This document shows positions 37,101 to 48,470 of a DNA stretch of 64,000 nucleotides, one piece after another (position 1 is the stretch's first letter; each line of letters opens with the position of its first letter). The position numbers and the translations under genes were made by a program. The stretch comes from Eupeodes corollae. Its lineage: Eukaryota; Arthropoda; Insecta; Diptera; Syrphidae. The stretch is from NCBI RefSeq assembly GCF_945859685.1, contig NC_079148.1, positions 26,361,946 through 26,425,945 on the forward strand. The letters run 5' to 3'. The notes below the pieces were generated by a model. It did no database searches, was not told where the DNA came from, and saw only the letters and a program-made list of their open reading frames with translations.

Positions 37101-38070
37101 CCAGTGGTAAATTCTCTCCTCTAGAGAAGATTTTTTTTCAATTCATGATTTTCCTCCCTTCTGCATTGAATAGAGTTTAGCTCCTTACACTTGGTGGGCT
37201 ATTGTCTCGTTCTAACAAATTTATTATGAGTTTGTGTGTGAATGTTGGCAAAGCAGCAGCTGGTCATATATCATTCTATCTCTTTTTATCGTTTGGAATT
37301 TTCATATGTGTATTATTTGCATCGCAATTGCAGAGTTGACAACCTTGAGGGATGAAAAATTTTTCATTTCTTGGATGTATAACGTGCAAGTGCTGCCAAT
37401 AGCCACAAAATAAAAATGAATTAAAAATGACAATGGATGTGGATGGATATGGATATGGAAGTCAGTGTGTAAATTGAGGAAATTTTGTATTTTTTTTTTA
37501 TTTTGGATGACGGGCGTCACCATCACCACATAGAATAAGAAGAAGAAGGAGAAGAAACGAAGAAGAATTTCTATGATGTTGATGATGAAAATTGGAAACG
37601 TAAGTGGGGTGGTGTGGTGATGGTGAGTGCACTTCTCGACTTCTCGTGTGAGTTCATCATTCTTTTATTTGTTTTTATTTTTTTTTGTGTTGTAGGTATA
37701 TTTATTCATGCTTTTTGCATTTTCGTTTGTTTTGTGATTGTTATTCGTTGGATTGGTTTTGTTGGGGTTTGATTGTTTTTTTTTTTTTTTTTATTTTTGC
37801 TACCTTTTGCTATTCTTATTGTGAAATGTGAAGTGCATGTGGAAGGCATTGCTATTGTGAAGTGTATGTGCATGGAGCTATTGTGGTTATTATATTTTGA
37901 TCTAGATTCAAGGTAAAGGACTTAATTTTTAATGTATCTTCTTTATTTGATTTTGATATAATATATAATCGCATGAATGCCTTTTCTATATTTATAAAAT
38001 CATGTTTAAGTAGGTAATTGTTTAAACATATTCTTTTTATATTAAATGTTTAATGGTTAAAGTTCGTTTT
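31165..38070. other. Non-coding DNA upstream of tay; CGA/GA-rich patches
   Basis: No gene is recognised. Because tay runs leftwards, this lies upstream of its first coding exon and may include its non-coding first exon and promoter. Patches at about 35330-35420 and 36480-36610 are dense in CGA/ACG trinucleotides on one strand, and 33305-33325 holds a poly-C tract. The long frames they create have Arg- or Ser-rich low-complexity translations without start context or conserved residues. Confidence 0.35.
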
Positions 38071-38084
38071 TTCCCCGAAATCAT

Positions 38085-38628
38085 AGGGCGACTTTCCATT
38101 ACCGCAGCACGAATTTCCTTCTGATTTTTTTTACAGTTAGGTAGGGGTCTCAATAGAACATGTTTTAAATATTAGGGCGAGGAAACAACTTTAAGTCATA
38201 GAAAAAAATATTTTCTTTTTCGGACTTAACCCTACTTTTTTTGAGCCTAAAATAAGTTTTTTTAATTGATAGCACGGCGTACTAACAGCTTGGTATATAA
38301 GGGGGGCATGTTGCCCCCTGCAACCCCCTGCTTGGGATCACTATAGGGTATATGCAAACTACTTTTTGCACTTGAGCACTAAAATCAAAGAAATTCCCAA
38401 CAAAAATAAAACAAGTATGGCAACACTGACAAAAAACATGGAAGAAATGTCAAAATCAACCATTTTTGTGTGTTTTGTATGTAAAAAAGGGAATTTTGAA
38501 AATTAATTAAAAATAGAAATAATTGTTTTCTCGCTCTAAAATTGCTGTAGTTATTATTTATTAGCACATATCTATCAAATAAAAAAAATCGCGAGTCGAA
38601 ATTCGTGCTGCGGTAATGGAAAGTTGAG
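38085..38628. mobile_element. MITE with 10-bp target duplication (Mutator-like?)
   Basis: Inverted ends share CTTTCCATTACCGCAGCACG and AATTTC (left about 38092-38118; right, on the other strand, from 38625 inward). Immediately outside, the 10-mer CCGAAATCAT is present on both sides (38075-38084 and 38629-38638), which is a target-site duplication. Duplications of 8-10 bp point to Mutator-like (MULE/Phantom) or a related family; the length rules out TA- and TTAA-type elements. The 544-bp interior has no transposase. The very first bases of the two ends differ (AGGGCGA against CTCAA). Confidence 0.75.
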
Positions 38629-39584
38629 CCGAAATCATTTAAGACAACAAACGAATAGTTTGTTAATTATATCGATTAACGTATGCATATACAAAATTTG
38701 ACAATTTAAAAACAGTTTGAAAACTATTTAAAGACCCGGTTCCATAATTTTGTCCGTTTATTTTTTGTGACGTATTTCCATTTAAAATTTCAACTTTGGG
38801 AGTTTGTTCATTAAAATTTAATAACAACGGAACGTAGAACTTAGTAAAATTTGACATGTACTACATATTTTCTTACACGTAGCAGATTTTCAATGAACGA
38901 CAATGATATAAAAGCTTACAAAAATGAATTGCTTATGATTATACCAAAACCTATCCAATCAAATTATCGTTAACTCAAACAAATCTATCAAAATGTCAAA
39001 TCAAAATATTATTGCTTGAAAAAGTTACTTAGCAGATTTTTCGTAAAAAAATCTTATCCAACCCTGTAAGCCCCCAATTTTATCTGTCAAAGGTGACAGA
39101 AAAAAAAAATTGTCAGGATTTTGAAAGATGTTAAGAACTATGAAAATTAAAAGAAATAAGAAGTCGCACCTTGTGACAAAATAACGAAAAAGAAGTCGAC
39201 GGCATCATCTTCGTCTTCACTGACTGGTGTCCAACAAATAAAATGTCAAGAAAGTCGTTATTGCCAGCTTCATTATCGTTTCACTTTTCTTATGTCTTAC
39301 ATTTTTATAAATAATTATGCACAACCTGTTGTTTTCCCTTCTAAAATAAACTTTCATACTTTCTGTCATCTGTCAAGAAAATTATCTTCCAATTTTTTGT
39401 TGTCTTCTAACTGTGTAATCAAACAATTTTGAATTGGAAGATAACTGTAATACAATTTTCTTCCAAAATTGGCTACCATTAACCAACGACAATTTTCAAT
39501 TCATAGTAATTTGGCACTTGTCACCTAATTGGATGTTTGACAGTTCGGGTAATATTGGAAGATCTTCCAATCGTGTATACTTAA

Positions 39585-40037
39585 GCATCTTGCACATGAG
39601 CTATGAACTGCGAACTGCGAACTGTGGATGTTCGCTTATTCTGACTTTTCTTTCACATGAGTTTTATTTCTATTCGCAGACAGCAACGAACTGTCCATTT
39701 ATAATTTCCCTTTCCAACAAACAAAACAAGTGGGGTATAATTTTGAGGTTAAGTTGAGCACGAATAATTTATTCGTTGCAGTGTGGATGGTATGTGGAAC
39801 GCGAATAAAGTTTGACAGTTCGTAGCAAACACACTGCAATTCGTTACTACCAAATTGTTTTTACAAAATTCTCTTATTATAGAGAACAAAATGCAAATTT
39901 TATTATCCAAACATAATTGTCAATTGGTTTCTTATAATTTAAATGTGTTTTTGTTTGAAATTGACGTTTTGAAATGTTTAAAATCACGTTTGTTTGTCCA
40001 TTCGTTCATTCGTTGTTCGCTTTCATGTGCAAGGCTC
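39585..40037. mobile_element. TTAA-flanked MITE, copy 2
   Basis: Left end GCATCTTGCACATGAGCTAT follows TTAA (39581-39584); the right end TTTCATGTGCAAGGCTC is followed by TTAG. Inside are ACTGCGAACTGTGGATGTTC, GACTTTTCTTTCACATGAGT, GGATGGTATGTGGAACGCGA, TTCGTAGCAAACACACTGCA and GAGAACAAAATGCAAATTTT, all present in copies 1 and 3. The left end contains one extra ACTGCGA direct repeat. Confidence 0.85.
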
Positions 40038-40414
40038 TTAGCATTACAAACGTATGGACTTCCAACGTTGTTTGCGAAAATTATTGTATTGTATAAATAA
40101 TTTTATCTATAAAATAGGAAACGTATTGTTCATTTGACAATATTTGTTATTCTGACATTGTTATAAATTACCACCTAAACATATTAGCTGTCAAAAATTC
40201 TTTTCTGAATTGTTTGATATTTGACGTGACAATTCTGTTATGACATCTGCTCTAAGATCGGTTATGAACTGTCAATATAAGTACAAACAAATTTTATTAC
40301 TCTCTTTTATAACTGTTATGAACCATGAACAAATAATTGACACATTTTTCTGACTTATCATAAATTATTCCCTTAAGCTTTTCTGATAGATAAATTAATA
40401 CGAAAATAAATTGA

Positions 40415-40655
40415 GTTGCGCAACAGTCCGTTGAGAACTAAGGTCTAGTGATTTACTCTCAACCATTCCTGTGTGCGAGTGCTGTTTTAAGGGATGGAGG
40501 GGACCTACAATTTTAAGCCGAATCTGAACGGCTAATTTGAGAAATCATTTTTCATGACAAGAATTACTCTTGGAGAATGTGTCGCAAGAGGCAATACCGT
40601 GAAAACAAGACTTCTGGCATGACAGTCCAACGCACTAACCATCGTGACACGGGTA
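40415..40655 (-). mobile_element. tRNA-derived SINE, copy 5 (most complete on minus strand)
   Basis: On the minus strand it begins TACCCGTGTCACGATGGTTA, continues TGCGTTGGACTGTCATGCC and AGAAGTCTTG, then TATTGCCTCTTGCGACACAT, CCAAGAGTAATTCTTGTCAT, TCTCAAATTAGCCGTTCAGA, TGTAGGTCCCCTCCATCCCT and CACACAGGAATGGTTGAGAG, and ends CGGACTGTTGCGCAAC. This copy shows the whole body in order. Its B box is lost and its tail has GCGCAAC in place of GCGCCACC. Confidence 0.8.
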
Positions 40656-41833
40656 CTAGATACTAAATGTCTTAAAGATTCATGAATTTTAAGTTTCTTA
40701 ACTTCTTGACACCTTAATTTCCGGTTCACATTATGAAAGCAACTCAATTAAAAATTGAAACTTCCTGCTTCTAAACGTATTTGTTATCTGCATAAAAGTG
40801 AGCAAGAAGAAGAGAGGACCAACAATTTTCTGTCAAAAGCACTTTATAATAGTAAAAGAATGTGCGAGGTATTTTTCTGCAACAAAAATTTCCTTCTTTC
40901 AATAAAAAAAATTTCCCCCATCAGAAACATCTACACCACACATTTTTTTCATCGACTTTAAAATTACGTGACTAAGCCCTAATAAAGTCCTAACAGACGC
41001 AACACGACAAGAAGACAAAAATTAATTAAAAGCCTCCCAGGATATTTTGTCTTTGTTTCTCTGTTTTTTTTTTTGAGAATTATAATAGAAAAAGTAATCT
41101 CAAGGATTTCAAAAGAACAATGAAGCCCTACAAAAATCAATCTGCAATGAAGTAAGTTTTACAGCACACAAAATAGAAAAGTCCTAAATAACCCCAAAGT
41201 AAACCTAGCTGCCTACATACATACATATTACATAACTACGATCCAATATTCATGATGAAATTAGGCACAAGAATAAAAAGAAAACGAGCATATAAACACC
41301 ACCACACCAAGACTTGTTGCCAAGGATATGGCTGTCATCATTATGAGTAAATTTCATTTTCAGATTCAATCTGTTTCTTTTTTGTTCTTCATTTTCTTTT
41401 TTTTTACGAGTATTTACCAACAACACCCCATAGCCGACAGAGTGTAGTTTCGTCAAAGTCCCAACTCCCAATCCCAACCAAACTGATGGTATAAACGGAA
41501 CAATATCTGCAGGCAGTAAATTGGTCCTCATTGGAAATTCCATAAAATTTACATAACAATGAGGCAGCATTTGCAGAGCAGAGGCATTTTGCTGCGTACG
41601 AAACGAATACTATGAAGTTTGCTAGGCGACTTAATCCCTGTGTAACCAAACCAAACCGAAACCATATCTATGGCACATCAGCCTGATGCCAATGTTGTCC
41701 CCGTTAGGCTTTGAAGTTATACTTTCAACCCCTATATTCCAATCCCAACATACCAAGTTTTTGCGTTCGTTTAGTAATGAAATCAGGGGACATAAAAAAT
41801 ACAAAATCTAAGTTTGTGCACCTCAGATATTCG

Positions 41834-41839
41834 GTTTAT
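41834..41839 (-). terminator. Polyadenylation signal AATAAA of the Spinster-like gene
   Basis: AATAAA on the minus strand begins about 26 bases after the stop codon at 41865-41867. The position is compatible with a very short 3' untranslated region. It is the nearest such hexamer and is not proven to be used. Confidence 0.5.
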
Positions 41840-41864
41840 TTCGGTTTCAGAAAACAATTTAAAT

Positions 41865-43304
41865 TCATATAACCAGATTACGTTCCGTAGCAGCCCGTAC
41901 CGGTGGTGGTGTTTGTTGTCCAGGTCCAGCACTACTGGTGTTCGCAATTGTCTGAATAACCAGCTCTCTGTCGGCCACAATATAAAATGCATTCACAATA
42001 AATAGCATACCCCCGATAAGTTGCACGAAAACTATAGACAGGAGAGCATACCTCATGGCTTCAAATTGTTGAACGTGTTTTACATCCATGTTGACAGGCG
42101 ATGACGACGACTGGTTTTCCGTCCATTTTGCTTTCAGTTTTTCAGATAACAGGCCAACTAAATATGGACTTCCAGCATCACCGAAGGCATGACTGATTGC
42201 AATTTGAAAAGCCTCGGCCGTAGACCGGGCTTCAGGAACTACCACCGAAAGTAAAATGTCCGCGACAACTGTCCATGTGACGTTCATAAATACCTCGCCC
42301 ATGAACACACAGATATAAGAGACCATGATAGATTTGTTTGCTGCGAAAAGTGCTTGAACAATGAGCGGGTCGCTGAGAATTAGCCCAACACCACAGATGA
42401 TCGGATCGATAGCTGGGTATTTTCGTATGAGTTTTCGAGAAATGAACGCACCCAGTGGAACTCCAATAAGACCTGTGCAAACGGCAACGGCGCCAAAATT
42501 AAGAGCTACGTCTTCTAGTTTTATGCTTTCTTCACCGGAAATCAATCGAAATCCAGAGTGTAAATATATCGGTCCCCACCATGCCATAGCTCCAGTGACA
42601 AATGTCACAGATGTAAATCCAAAAGTTGACAGGAGATACGAAGGGTTTCGTGACAATCCTCGAATAGCGTTCGTAAAACTTTTCCTGGGTACAAATAATG
42701 TTTTTCCCATTTCCAAACGTTCTCGTTCCCCCCTCACTGGATCTTTAATCAGGCACAAAAACAAACTTCCAATGACACCAAAAATCGGCGTCACTCTTAA
42801 GGCCCAGCACCAATGTCCGCCAATTCTGGCGGCCTTAGCTGCCACAACAAATCCAAGTCCCGAACCTATAGGGATCGCAATATAGAACAATGCCAAGGCA
42901 TCTTTGCGAATTTTTTTGTAAGTCACATCGTAAATTATTGTCGGAGCAAGTGCACAAAATGAAGCTTCTCCTATTCCAACAAATACTCTCGTGATAAAAA
43001 ACCGTCCATAGGTTTTTGTGAATGACCCTCCAAGAGTTGCTGCAGTCCAAAAAAGAACACTCACTATCATGATGTTTCTTCTAGAATAACGATCGCCAAG
43101 ATATCCAAACATTGGAGCAAATATTGTATACGATAAAATGAAGGCCGTTTGCAACAATCCGCTGTAATCATCGCCGATTTTAAATTCCTCTTGAAGTTCT
43201 CCAAGAACACCAGCCACGGTATAACGGTCCATATAGTTGAGAACATTTAAACAAAACAGGACGCCAATTGTGTAGCGTTCATGACTCGATAAAAATTGTG
43301 ACAT
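41865..43304 (-). CDS. Spinster-type lysosomal MFS transporter, intronless
   Basis: A single uninterrupted 479-codon frame from ATG (43304) to TGA. Spinster proteins are major facilitator transporters with 12 membrane helices, placed mainly in late endosomes and lysosomes, where they are linked to lipid or sugar-related efflux and autophagic lysosome reformation. Seen here: LNYMDRYTVAGVL (about 22-34) in helix 1, GLLQTAFILSYTIFAPMFGY (49-68), the loop motif GDRYSRR (70-76), GIGEASFCALAPTIIYD, FYIAIPIGSGLGFVVAAK, WALRVTPIFG, KDPVRGERER, AWWGPIYL, VVVPEARSTAEAFQIAISHA and GDAGSPYLVGLLSEKL. These follow Drosophila Spin closely over the whole core, but the long N-terminal tail of Spin (about 100 residues) is missing. 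Drosophila spin has introns, so this may be a retrocopy or an intron-poor paralogue; no flanking target duplication or poly-A was found. The frame is intact and the residues conserved, so it is likely expressed. Confidence 0.9.
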   Translation of the reverse strand: MSQFLSSHERYTIGVLFCLNVLNYMDRYTVAGVLGELQEEFKIGDDYSGLLQTAFILSYTIFAPMFGYLGDRYSRRNIMIVSVLFWTAATLGGSFTKTYGRFFITRVFVGIGEASFCALAPTIIYDVTYKKIRKDALALFYIAIPIGSGLGFVVAAKAARIGGHWCWALRVTPIFGVIGSLFLCLIKDPVRGERERLEMGKTLFVPRKSFTNAIRGLSRNPSYLLSTFGFTSVTFVTGAMAWWGPIYLHSGFRLISGEESIKLEDVALNFGAVAVCTGLIGVPLGAFISRKLIRKYPAIDPIICGVGLILSDPLIVQALFAANKSIMVSYICVFMGEVFMNVTWTVVADILLSVVVPEARSTAEAFQIAISHAFGDAGSPYLVGLLSEKLKAKWTENQSSSSPVNMDVKHVQQFEAMRYALLSIVFVQLIGGMLFIVNAFYIVADRELVIQTIANTSSAGPGQQTPPPVRAATERNLVI

Positions 43305-44660
43305 AACAAAGGATTTTTAAATTAATTAAGAAACTGTTTACATTTTTTTGAAATATCATGACATTAAAAGATTAAATGAGTGATCACAGACTAAAATCCC
43401 AGTTTCGCAGTGTGGGCTTACCTTAATCAGATCACTGGCATGATTCATCACATGACGTCACACAATTGTTCGTTCAATGTTTGACAGACATTTTGTGACA
43501 TCTTAAAGTTACGGAAATTATACAAAATTTCATTTGTTTGATAGCCGGTGTCACTGGGGACCAAAACGTTTCAATTCGTGAATTTTCGAATGTCAATGTG
43601 ACACTTCTATGAACTGTCATAACATAACAAAACGCATTCCATAAGCCCGCGCAATTCCCGTCCTGTACATATTAATATTTACTGTCCTGTGTCGGCAGCG
43701 TCTGTAAACTATGTCCAAAAATATATACAGTTTGACAGCGATAATTTAGACAAACTTTCAAATTTTTAATGAGAATTTTAAGCTCTTAAACTAAAAATAG
43801 TGTTTATGAATATGTATATCAAACCTTGTCTAGGATTGTGTCCTATGCCAATAATTCTTGTGGGCTTCAAGACCCTTTTTTCTACATTAAAAATGCGACA
43901 ATTTCAACAAAATGCGTATTGGTGGGTGAAACCCACGAAGGTTTTGGAGTCTTCGCTGCTGCAAAACCTTAAAAAATTAGTTTCTATTAATTAAGTATCG
44001 TATTTAATTGTTAAATTGCCCGACATAAATATCAAAATGTATAGCTGGGGCTTATGGTGAAAAACTAGACGTTAATTCAACTGAAGCTTCTATAATTTTG
44101 GTTTTGTTGCAACAACAGCTTTTCAATGTGCCACTATACATATTCTATCCTTCAACTTTGACTGTGTTACAGGCTGAAGCAACAAATACTTCATTGTGTT
44201 GACACAGGTATGGTGAATTGATGAATATGCATGAATGAAATCAACCATACTTAAAATACAGATGACTTTCTGCTACTGCTAACTCGTCTTACGGTCTTAC
44301 TATAAAATTTAGTTTTCTGGAATTACTTTAGCAACAATCAACAGCTTATACACTCTTGATAACTTCAGCAATGACAAGTGACATTTCTTTTTCACACAAA
44401 TGTCATAGAACTGACACTTGGAGGAGTTAAAGTTTAAGTATTTGTTATATATTTTTCGAAACAAATGGTAAATGTTATTGTAAAGGGTGGTTTTTGTAGG
44501 CATATAACTTTAAAATGAAACAAAACAAAGACAAGGCTGGCTCAGACGTGGTCTAATCTGTAGATCAGATTTTCGTTTATATTCCGAAATTTGTGAACGT
44601 ATTATAGTTTCGGGTTTATTCAAAGCCAAATCACGGATCAGGAACGTCAAACCAGGAGTT
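43305..44660. other. Non-coding; upstream of the Spinster-like gene
   Basis: No gene is recognised. TGACA/TGTCA words are frequent within the first 450 bases upstream of the ATG (for example around 43470-43640), so they lie in the presumed promoter region. No clear TATA box or initiator was assigned. Confidence 0.35.
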
Positions 44661-44666
44661 TACTAA

Positions 44667-45200
44667 GTCTGCTATTACACGATGAATCTAGATGCATGCG
44701 ACATCTTCGAATTCTTCTTTGTGATCCTATCCTGTTTCTCAAGTGCTATTACACGTTGAAACTAGATTCATGAATCTATTTTGACAGTTCTCTTTCATTT
44801 TTATTTCGTCATCGACTTGTTTGTTGGCCTATTTACTTTAATTAATCAAGAAAATTTTGTTATTCTTTAAAATCAATAAAAACATTTTGTTTTGTAAAAT
44901 TTATGAGTTTTATTATATATAGAAAGGATTTATATTGACAACAATTATGCGTAGTAAATAAAATGTAAACAAAATGAACTGTCCGTCGGAGTTTGCTTCT
45001 CGAACAACGAAACCATATGAAAGAGAATAGCAAAAATACGAATAAGAGAACAGAGAAACGTCAAATTGTCGCAAGGAAAATTTTACCCGTGCGACACAGG
45101 TCGATTTTCTTGCGTCTCATGTTTTCGAATTTTTTTTCTCTTTTGCACTTATGTTGTTCGAAGTGTCGCATGCATCTAGATTCATCGTGTAATAGCAGAC
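44667..45200. mobile_element. Harbinger-type MITE with 37-bp inverted repeats and TAA duplication
   Basis: The two ends carry a perfect 37-bp inverted repeat beginning GTCTGCTATTACACGATGAA (44667-44703 and 45164-45200). Both sides are flanked by TAA (44664-44666 and 45201-45203), the 3-bp TWA-type duplication typical of PIF/Harbinger. A diverged direct copy of the same sequence (GCTATTACACGTTGAAACTA) occurs just inside at about 44746-44765. The 534-bp interior shows no transposase. It lies directly beside the truncated 3' end of the RTE LINE at 45283-48470. Confidence 0.85.
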
Positions 45201-45282
45201 TAAGCGTTTCCTTCAATTAATCATTTGTGGCACGAGCGAACGAAAAAGTGTGTAATCATGGCTTGTTTTTGAAGAAGTGCGC

Positions 45283-48200
45283 GCCAACTGAACCGCGGTC
45301 CTGTGGGTGTGGATTCGAAGACTTTTCGGGGCCGGAGCATTGGTTTCCATGCGCTCTACGTGACTCAGCCATCTTCTGGCTAAGTCTACGTCGCTGTACA
45401 GCCCGTACAGCTCGTTCCATCTTCTCCTCCACTCCCCTTCGATGCATACGGGACCGTAGATCACACGAAGAACTTTTCTCTCGAACCGACCCAAGGTGCT
45501 TTCATCTGCTTTTGTCGTAGTCCATGCTTCTGCACCGTCCTGCTGGGATGATAAGGGTCTTATATAGCAACACTTTGATCCCTCGAGAGAGGATTTTACC
45601 ACTCAATTGCTTTCTTAGTCCAAAGAAACAGCGGTTAGCAAGAGTTATTCTAAGTTTGATCTCGGCGCTGGTGTTGTTTTCTGCGTTTACAGTGGAGCCT
45701 AGGTAGACGAAGTCCTTGACTACCTCAAAGTTACGTCTGTCGATGGTGACGTTTTGACCAAAACGTCGGTGTTGTATGTCCTTTCTAAACGACAGCATGT
45801 ACTTTGTTTTGCCCTCATTAACCGTTTAAATAATTTTTGCCGCCTCTGCCTCAATACTTACAAAAGCTCCATTGACATCACGCTAAGTTCTTCCGATTAT
45901 GTCAATGTCATCAGCTTATGCTAGTAATCGGACAGCCTTTTGAAAGATAGTGCCTCTAGTGTTGACGTTTGAGCTCTGCACTATTCTTTCAAGCACGATG
46001 TTAAAAAAATCACATGACAGCGCATCACCTTGTCTAAAACCTTTTTTGACATCGAAAGGTTCTGTTAAGTTGTTTCCAACCTTTATGGAGCAGTGTGAAT
46101 TCTCCATGGTCATCCTGCACAAACGGACGAGTTTGAAAGGGATGCCAAAACTAGACATGGCTCTATACAGCTCGTCCCTGTAGATGCTGTCATATGCGGC
46201 CTTGAAATCCATGAAAAGATGGTGTGTGTCGATTTGGTGTTCTTGGGTTTTTTCCAGGATCTGCCGTAATGTGAACATTTGATTAACTGTAGACTTTGCT
46301 AGTCTAAAACCACACTGATAAGGACCTACCAGGTTGTTGACGATGGTCTTTAGACGCTCAAATATTATGGCAGAGAAGATTTTATAGGTAATGTTAAGTA
46401 GACTGATTCCTCTATAGTTGGTGCAGTTTAGAGGGTCTCCCTTTTTCAGGATCGGGCAAACAATACTGAGGTTCCATTCATCGGGCATGTTTCCTTCCGA
46501 CCATGCCTTACAGATAAGTTGGTGCATGCTCCTAACCAACATATCTCCAGCTGCTTTAAAGAGCTCGGCATTCAAGCCATCCGCTCCAGCGGCTTTATAA
46601 GACTTCAGCTTAGATATGGAAATCTTTACTTCGTCTAAGTCAGGAGGACGGGATTGTTGGCTTTCGTCGTCTATATTGAATGGATCATCCTGCCTGACAG
46701 CGAAATTCAGTTCGTCGTCGCCGTAATACAGTCTGCAGAAGTGGTCCTTCCATATCCTCAGCATTGACTGCGGTTCCACTATGATGTAGTGGAACCGTTC
46801 GTCTTTGCAGACTTCGGTTCTAGGTTTATGTACCTGTGAATTTCGTTTCACATGTTGATAAAACTTTCGAACTTCATTCCTGCTTTTAAACCTCTCAACA
46901 TCTTCGACCGCACGCTTCTCATGCCCTCTTTTTTTCCTTCTGAGAAATCGGCGTTCTTCTCGCCTCTTCTGCTCATAAAGCTTATAAGCAACTCTCTCCC
47001 TTTTATGCAGCACCGCTTTGCATGCCTATTGTTTGGTTGCATTTGCCTGCCGACGTTACTCATCAAATCAGGGGTTCTTGTTGGTGGCCGTTTGAAACCC
47101 AGCACATCAGAGGCGGCTTCTCTGATTGCATCTTGGCAATGTTGCCACTGATTTTCGATTGTGTTGGCGGCAGAGAACTTTGAAAGACGTTACTTGTAAC
47201 TGGGTCGGAAAAGGATTTGGCGATTGTAGCCGTTCTATGTTGTACCTTCTCCCAGCACCTCCTTGTTTTGCCTTGGGTAGGTAGTGCTCCGAGTCGATGT
47301 TAGCTCTACGGTAAGTTCGGACATCCATGATGCTGGAAGCGTGTCTAGCGTCGATCGCAATATGGTCAATCTGGTTGACGGTAGATTGATCTGGAGAAGT
47401 CCAAATTACTTTGTGGATGTTGAGGTGTGGAAAACGCGTACTGGCTACCATTACGTTTCGCCCCGCAGCAAAATCTATGAGCCTGAATCCGTTGTCGGAA
47501 GTGTTGTCGTGCAGGCTGTTCTTCAAGATTATTCCACCAATGATGTCTTCCCTTCCTATCTTGGCATTAAAATCGCCCAGGACAATTTTAATATCGTAGC
47601 TAGGACACTGCTCATATGTTTTGTCTAAGAACTCGAAGGACATATCTTTGGTGTTGTCGTCTTTCTCTTCTGTGGGGGAGTGCGCGCATATCAGGCTAAT
47701 GTTGCCGAATTTAGCCTTGATACGTATGGTCATGACACGCTCATTGATGCACCTATAGCTCAAGTCTGTCTAAGTCTGGCTCCAATGACGAAGTCGCATC
47801 CAAATAAGCGCTGTTGGTTTTTGTGGTAGCAGTCAACATAGTAAATATTGCAGTTTTTCATCCTCTTTTTGCTTGGCCCATCACATCGTATTTTCTGGAT
47901 GGCAGTGATGTATACTTTATAGCGGTCTAGGGCCTCCGCTAATTCTTCGCCCGCACGTGGTCTGTCAAGGGACCTAAAATTCCACGTGCATATACGAAGT
48001 TCGTTGTCCTTAATTCGTTTGCGTTGGTTTTCAACAGTAAATCCGTCCGTATCCGCGGCTTGTTGGTGCTTCGCAACTATGAAGCTTTTACGTGGTCAGG
48101 AAGTCACCCCGACGGCACAACCTCCAACCTTGAGGGCCAGATCCTAGGTATAACTTCAAGGATGGGGAGCCGGATAAAACAGCTTCTTATAGGCTTGGGC

Positions 48201-48470
48201 TCCGAATAAGTCGAAGAAGCCCTATAAGGTGTATTAGTTCAACCTTACTGAAACTGTAGACGCCACCGTTGATTCCATCTCGGGAATTCCTTCGCTGCCG
48301 TCTGGATAAGGAGAGGTGCCTTAGTGGAAACTCTTCTCTTCCCCCTTTCTCGTTTGTTGCCCCCAACAACTTTCCACTGGGGTTGGAACCCAATCTCCAG
48401 TTGAGGTGCTAGGCACCCGATGTTCACCACGGGGAGGTGAGAGTAGGAGTTGATAGAGAGAAGTGGGTTT
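45283..48470 (-). mobile_element. RTE-type LINE, long copy with endonuclease and RT, inactive
   Basis: On the minus strand the element starts with a long untranslated leader (about 48470-48010), then an apurinic-type endonuclease: CTWNFRSL (about 47985), VLGDFNAKIGRED (about 47580), and RRANIDSEHYL near its C-terminus (about 47290). A reverse transcriptase follows: PILKKGDPLNCTNYRGISLL (about 46440), HHLFMDFKAAYDS (46220), KKGFRQGDALSCDFFN (46040), and a C-terminal part (45800-45290) with KVLLYKTLIIP and LSHVERMETN. The endonuclease most resembles proteins often annotated as craniofacial development protein 2-like. Frameshifts occur near 47100, 45900 and 45530. The YADD catalytic box at about 45920 reads stop-ADD because TAT has become TAA. 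The 3' end is missing; homology to the plus-strand copy stops near 45283. Confidence 0.85.

Noticed and set aside
42361..42885. A 174-codon plus-strand frame opposite the Spinster-like gene
   Set aside because: Antisense shadow of a conserved coding frame; the minus-strand protein explains the sequence.
45950..46183. Plus-strand frames across 45.2-47.6 kb as genes
   Set aside because: They are the antisense of the RTE LINE reverse transcriptase and endonuclease.
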